A stretch of DNA of 64,000 bases, from NCBI GenBank assembly GCA_012517815.1, contig JAAYUF010000013.1, positions 1 through 64,000 on the forward strand. Direction: 5' to 3'. A program made the position numbers and the translations under genes. The stretch is from Clostridiales bacterium. GTDB lineage: Bacteria > Bacillota > Clostridia > Christensenellales > Aristaeellaceae. How positions within the stretch are numbered: position 1 is the first letter of the stretch; each line of letters begins with the position of its first letter. The notes under the pieces are model-generated. The model had not been told where the DNA came from. It searched no databases and worked only from the letters and a program-made list of their open reading frames with translations. This document shows, piece after piece, positions 62,433 through 64,000 of the stretch.

Positions 62433-62970
62433 CGGCGGAATCCGGCGGATGCACGGCGGACACCGGGGGTTGCGCAGCCTGAGGCGGAACGCGAACGGGC
62501 CTGCCGGTAGCCCGCGAAAGCCGCCGTCCCGATTCAGGCAATGAAAACCGCATCGCCGGGGCTTGCCGCAGCGGGCACTGCCGGGCAAAGCCCTCGCCGG
62601 GAAGCGGGCGGGAATGCCTGCCCGACGGAAGCCGCACCCCGTTGCGCGGCGATCTGCGGGCCTGTGACGCGGCTTTGGCACGGCGCAGAAGGAGCCCCGC
62701 CGCGCGGGGGGATCGCGAGCCTACGCCGCGGGGACCGCGAGCCTGCGCGTCCTGCGGTGACAAGCCGTCAGCGCCGCAGTCTCGCGGCGATCGGATGCCG
62801 CGACGTTGTCGCGAAAGCCGCATGGGCCCCCGCCGCGCCTTCGCTTCCGCTAAGCGCCACGGCGGGAAACCGCTCGCGCGAGGACGCATGCATGCATGCA
62901 TTGTAATCGAGTAACGGCAAATGCCGACGCGAGAACCGAAGGCACGCAACCGATTTGGAGGGAAAGCGCC
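62433..62970. other. Intergenic region with repeat copy 5
   Basis: About 540 bp. Apart from repeat copy 5 and the HPt gene's ribosome binding site I see nothing; the frames are Arg/Pro-rich and lack start signals. Confidence 0.5.
62771..62905 (+). repeat. Dispersed intergenic repeat, copy 5
   Basis: The most diverged copy. It keeps CGCGCCTTCGCTTCCGCT, AAACCGCTCGCGCGAG and an end of repeated GCATGCATGCATGCA, which corresponds to GATGCATTCATGCA of copy 1. Confidence 0.6.
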
Positions 62971-63327
62971 ATGGAACCGGCAATCGAAAACGCGCTGACG
63001 GAGGCGGGCGTCCGGGTGGCGGCCGCCGTGGAGCGCTTCGGGGGCAACGAGGCCCTCTATGTGAAATATGTGCGACGGTTCCCGACGGAACCGAGCTTTC
63101 AGGGCTTGCAGAAAGCCATGGCTTCGGGCGATCGGGAGGCTGCCCGCATCGCCTGCCATACGCTCAAGGGCGTCAGCGGAAACCTGGGGTTCACGCCGCT
63201 GTACGACGCCTGCGTACGGCTGCTGGAAACGCTTCGCCGCGAGGCGTCCGGCAGCGACGCGGAACCCTTCGCGGCGGTTTGCGCCGCCTACGGCAGGGTG
63301 ACCGATCTGCTCGGCGGCATCGCCTGA
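62971..63327 (+). CDS. Stand-alone HPt phosphotransfer protein
   Basis: The 118-residue helical protein has the HPt motif ARIACHTLKGVSGNLGF with the phospho-accepting histidine at about residue 67, followed by LYDACVRLLETLRRE, and an N-terminal helix GVRVAAAVERFGGNEALYVKYVRRF. HPt proteins relay phosphate between receiver domains in multi-step phosphorelays. GGAGGG lies 8 nt before the ATG. No hybrid kinase lies nearby. Confidence 0.92.
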   Translation: MEPAIENALTEAGVRVAAAVERFGGNEALYVKYVRRFPTEPSFQGLQKAMASGDREAARIACHTLKGVSGNLGFTPLYDACVRLLETLRREASGSDAEPFAAVCAAYGRVTDLLGGIA

Positions 63328-63339
63328 CAGTGACAGCCG

Positions 63340-64000
63340 TCAATCCGAAAGGCTCTTCAGGCGGTACAGATACACATGCTCATACCAGAAGCCGGGCGGG
63401 GCGTCGGCCGTTGCGACCAGTTCGTAACGCTCGGCGATCGAGTCCGGCTGTTTGCCGCGCGTGACCACGTAGTCCGTAACGCCCTCGGCGATATAACGCG
63501 CCTGTTCGTCCAGCATTTCCTGCAGGTGCACGTTGGTCTGGTGGAAATACTTCACGCTTGGCGTGATGCCGCAGGCGGTGTAGAAACCCGCGTCCATGAA
63601 CCCATAGTTGAGCAGGGTCGCGTTCGGCGTTTGCGCCGTGACGGCGGCAAACTGGTACTGCATGGTGGCCGACCGGGGCTTCAGGAGGTCCGGCGTGTTG
63701 GGGCTGACGGCCAGCGTGGCCGGCGCGGCGGCCAGCAGACACAGGACCGCGAGCGCGGCGGCCGGCGCCGGACGCACGACCGGCGACCGATCCAGCAAAG
63801 CGCAAAGGGGCAGCGCGCCCAAAGCGGCAAACGCCGCCAGAATGAAACCATAGTAAAGGTAGCTCTTGCCCCCGGCAAACACGCCGAGCGCGGCAAACCC
63901 CGCCATCGCCCACAAAAAGGCCTTTTCGGGGAACGATACAATCACGGCCGTGCCGTTCTCCCGCAAGGCGGCCTTATGTTTGCGCGCGTGCGCGCCGGTC
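63340..64000 (-). CDS. Membrane glycosyltransferase-like protein, C-terminal part (cut by window edge)
   Basis: The visible 220 or so residues begin with three or four membrane helices (FLWAMAGFAALGVFAGGKSYLYYGF and AAALAVLCLLAAAPATLAV, each within residues 25-110) and end with a soluble extracytoplasmic domain (about 120-218: PNATLLNYGFMDAGFYTACG, HLQEMLDEQARYIAEGVTDY). The layout matches the C-terminal end of GT-C/GT39-like transferases. The frame stays open to the last base of the window on the minus strand, so the true start lies outside; a TTG at 63966 is not the real start. Confidence 0.75.
   Translation of the reverse strand, partial: TGAHARKHKAALRENGTAVIVSFPEKAFLWAMAGFAALGVFAGGKSYLYYGFILAAFAALGALPLCALLDRSPVVRPAPAAALAVLCLLAAAPATLAVSPNTPDLLKPRSATMQYQFAAVTAQTPNATLLNYGFMDAGFYTACGITPSVKYFHQTNVHLQEMLDEQARYIAEGVTDYVVTRGKQPDSIAERYELVATADAPPGFWYEHVYLYRLKSLSD

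Noticed and set aside
1-64000. CRISPR array, tRNA or rRNA genes
   Set aside because: No regularly spaced direct repeats and no cloverleaf or rRNA-like sequences were noticed by eye; a tRNAscan-SE and Infernal run would be decisive.

Overview
The window is visibly GC-rich with strong AGGAGG-type ribosome binding sites, sigma-70-like TTGACA/TATAAT promoters, signal peptides and no outer-membrane genes. Together with the gene families present (Liv, BmpA-type and RbsA-type ABC systems, DAK2-DegV fusion, YhfC and CPBP membrane proteases, the NspC polyamine cluster), this suggests an uncultured, anaerobic, high-GC member of the Firmicutes, class Clostridia. That assignment is an inference from gene content. 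No rRNA or tRNA gene was seen.

Layout. 1-1600: an AT-richer patch holding the first codons of a transposase at the left edge, one unknown membrane protein and a decayed IS1182-type transposase. 1.7-6.3 kb: two small secreted proteins, an HD-domain protein, and a nitrosative/oxidative stress unit (frameshifted cupin, hydroxylamine reductase Hcp, ferredoxin). 6.6-11.6 kb: a complete branched-chain amino acid ABC transporter (livK-H-M-G-F). 12.5-15.5 kb: an overlapping unit of DAK2-DegV fusion, DUF1295 and DUF2177. 16.6-19.5 kb: glutathione peroxidase, a MarR regulator, MsrAB and a flavodoxin. 19.6-24.3 kb: a large PAS/GAF/GGDEF/HD-GYP protein and a GT-C-like membrane protein. 24.6-33.4 kb: GntR regulator and an eight-gene sugar or polyol operon (DeoC-like aldolase, FGGY kinase, SBP, ATPase, two permeases, SDR). 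33.7-39.9 kb: PutP-type symporter, an atypical response regulator, a second GGDEF protein and a YhfC protein. 40.2-43.0 kb: a three-gene nucleic acid repair cassette (methyltransferase, RNA ligase, HD-Pnk). 43.7-45.4 kb: ASCH, GNAT and CPBP genes. 46.1-52.8 kb: a six-gene polyamine operon (speD, arg/lys/orn decarboxylase, speE, speB, CASDH, nspC) behind a roughly 400-nt structured leader that ends in an intrinsic terminator. 53.1-58.1 kb: a BmpA-type nucleoside ABC transporter. 58.4-64.0 kb: NagD-like phosphatase, a four-repeat peptidoglycan-binding protein, a secreted-protein gene broken by an amber codon, an HPt protein and the 3' part of a membrane glycosyltransferase-like gene.

The most notable items are the polyamine-operon leader (candidate undescribed riboregulator), the ligase/HD-Pnk/methyltransferase repair cassette, a five-copy dispersed intergenic repeat, the sugar operon of unknown substrate with an exceptionally long perfect hairpin sharing an 11-mer with its promoter, and two genes broken by single lesions (cupin frameshift, amber stop).
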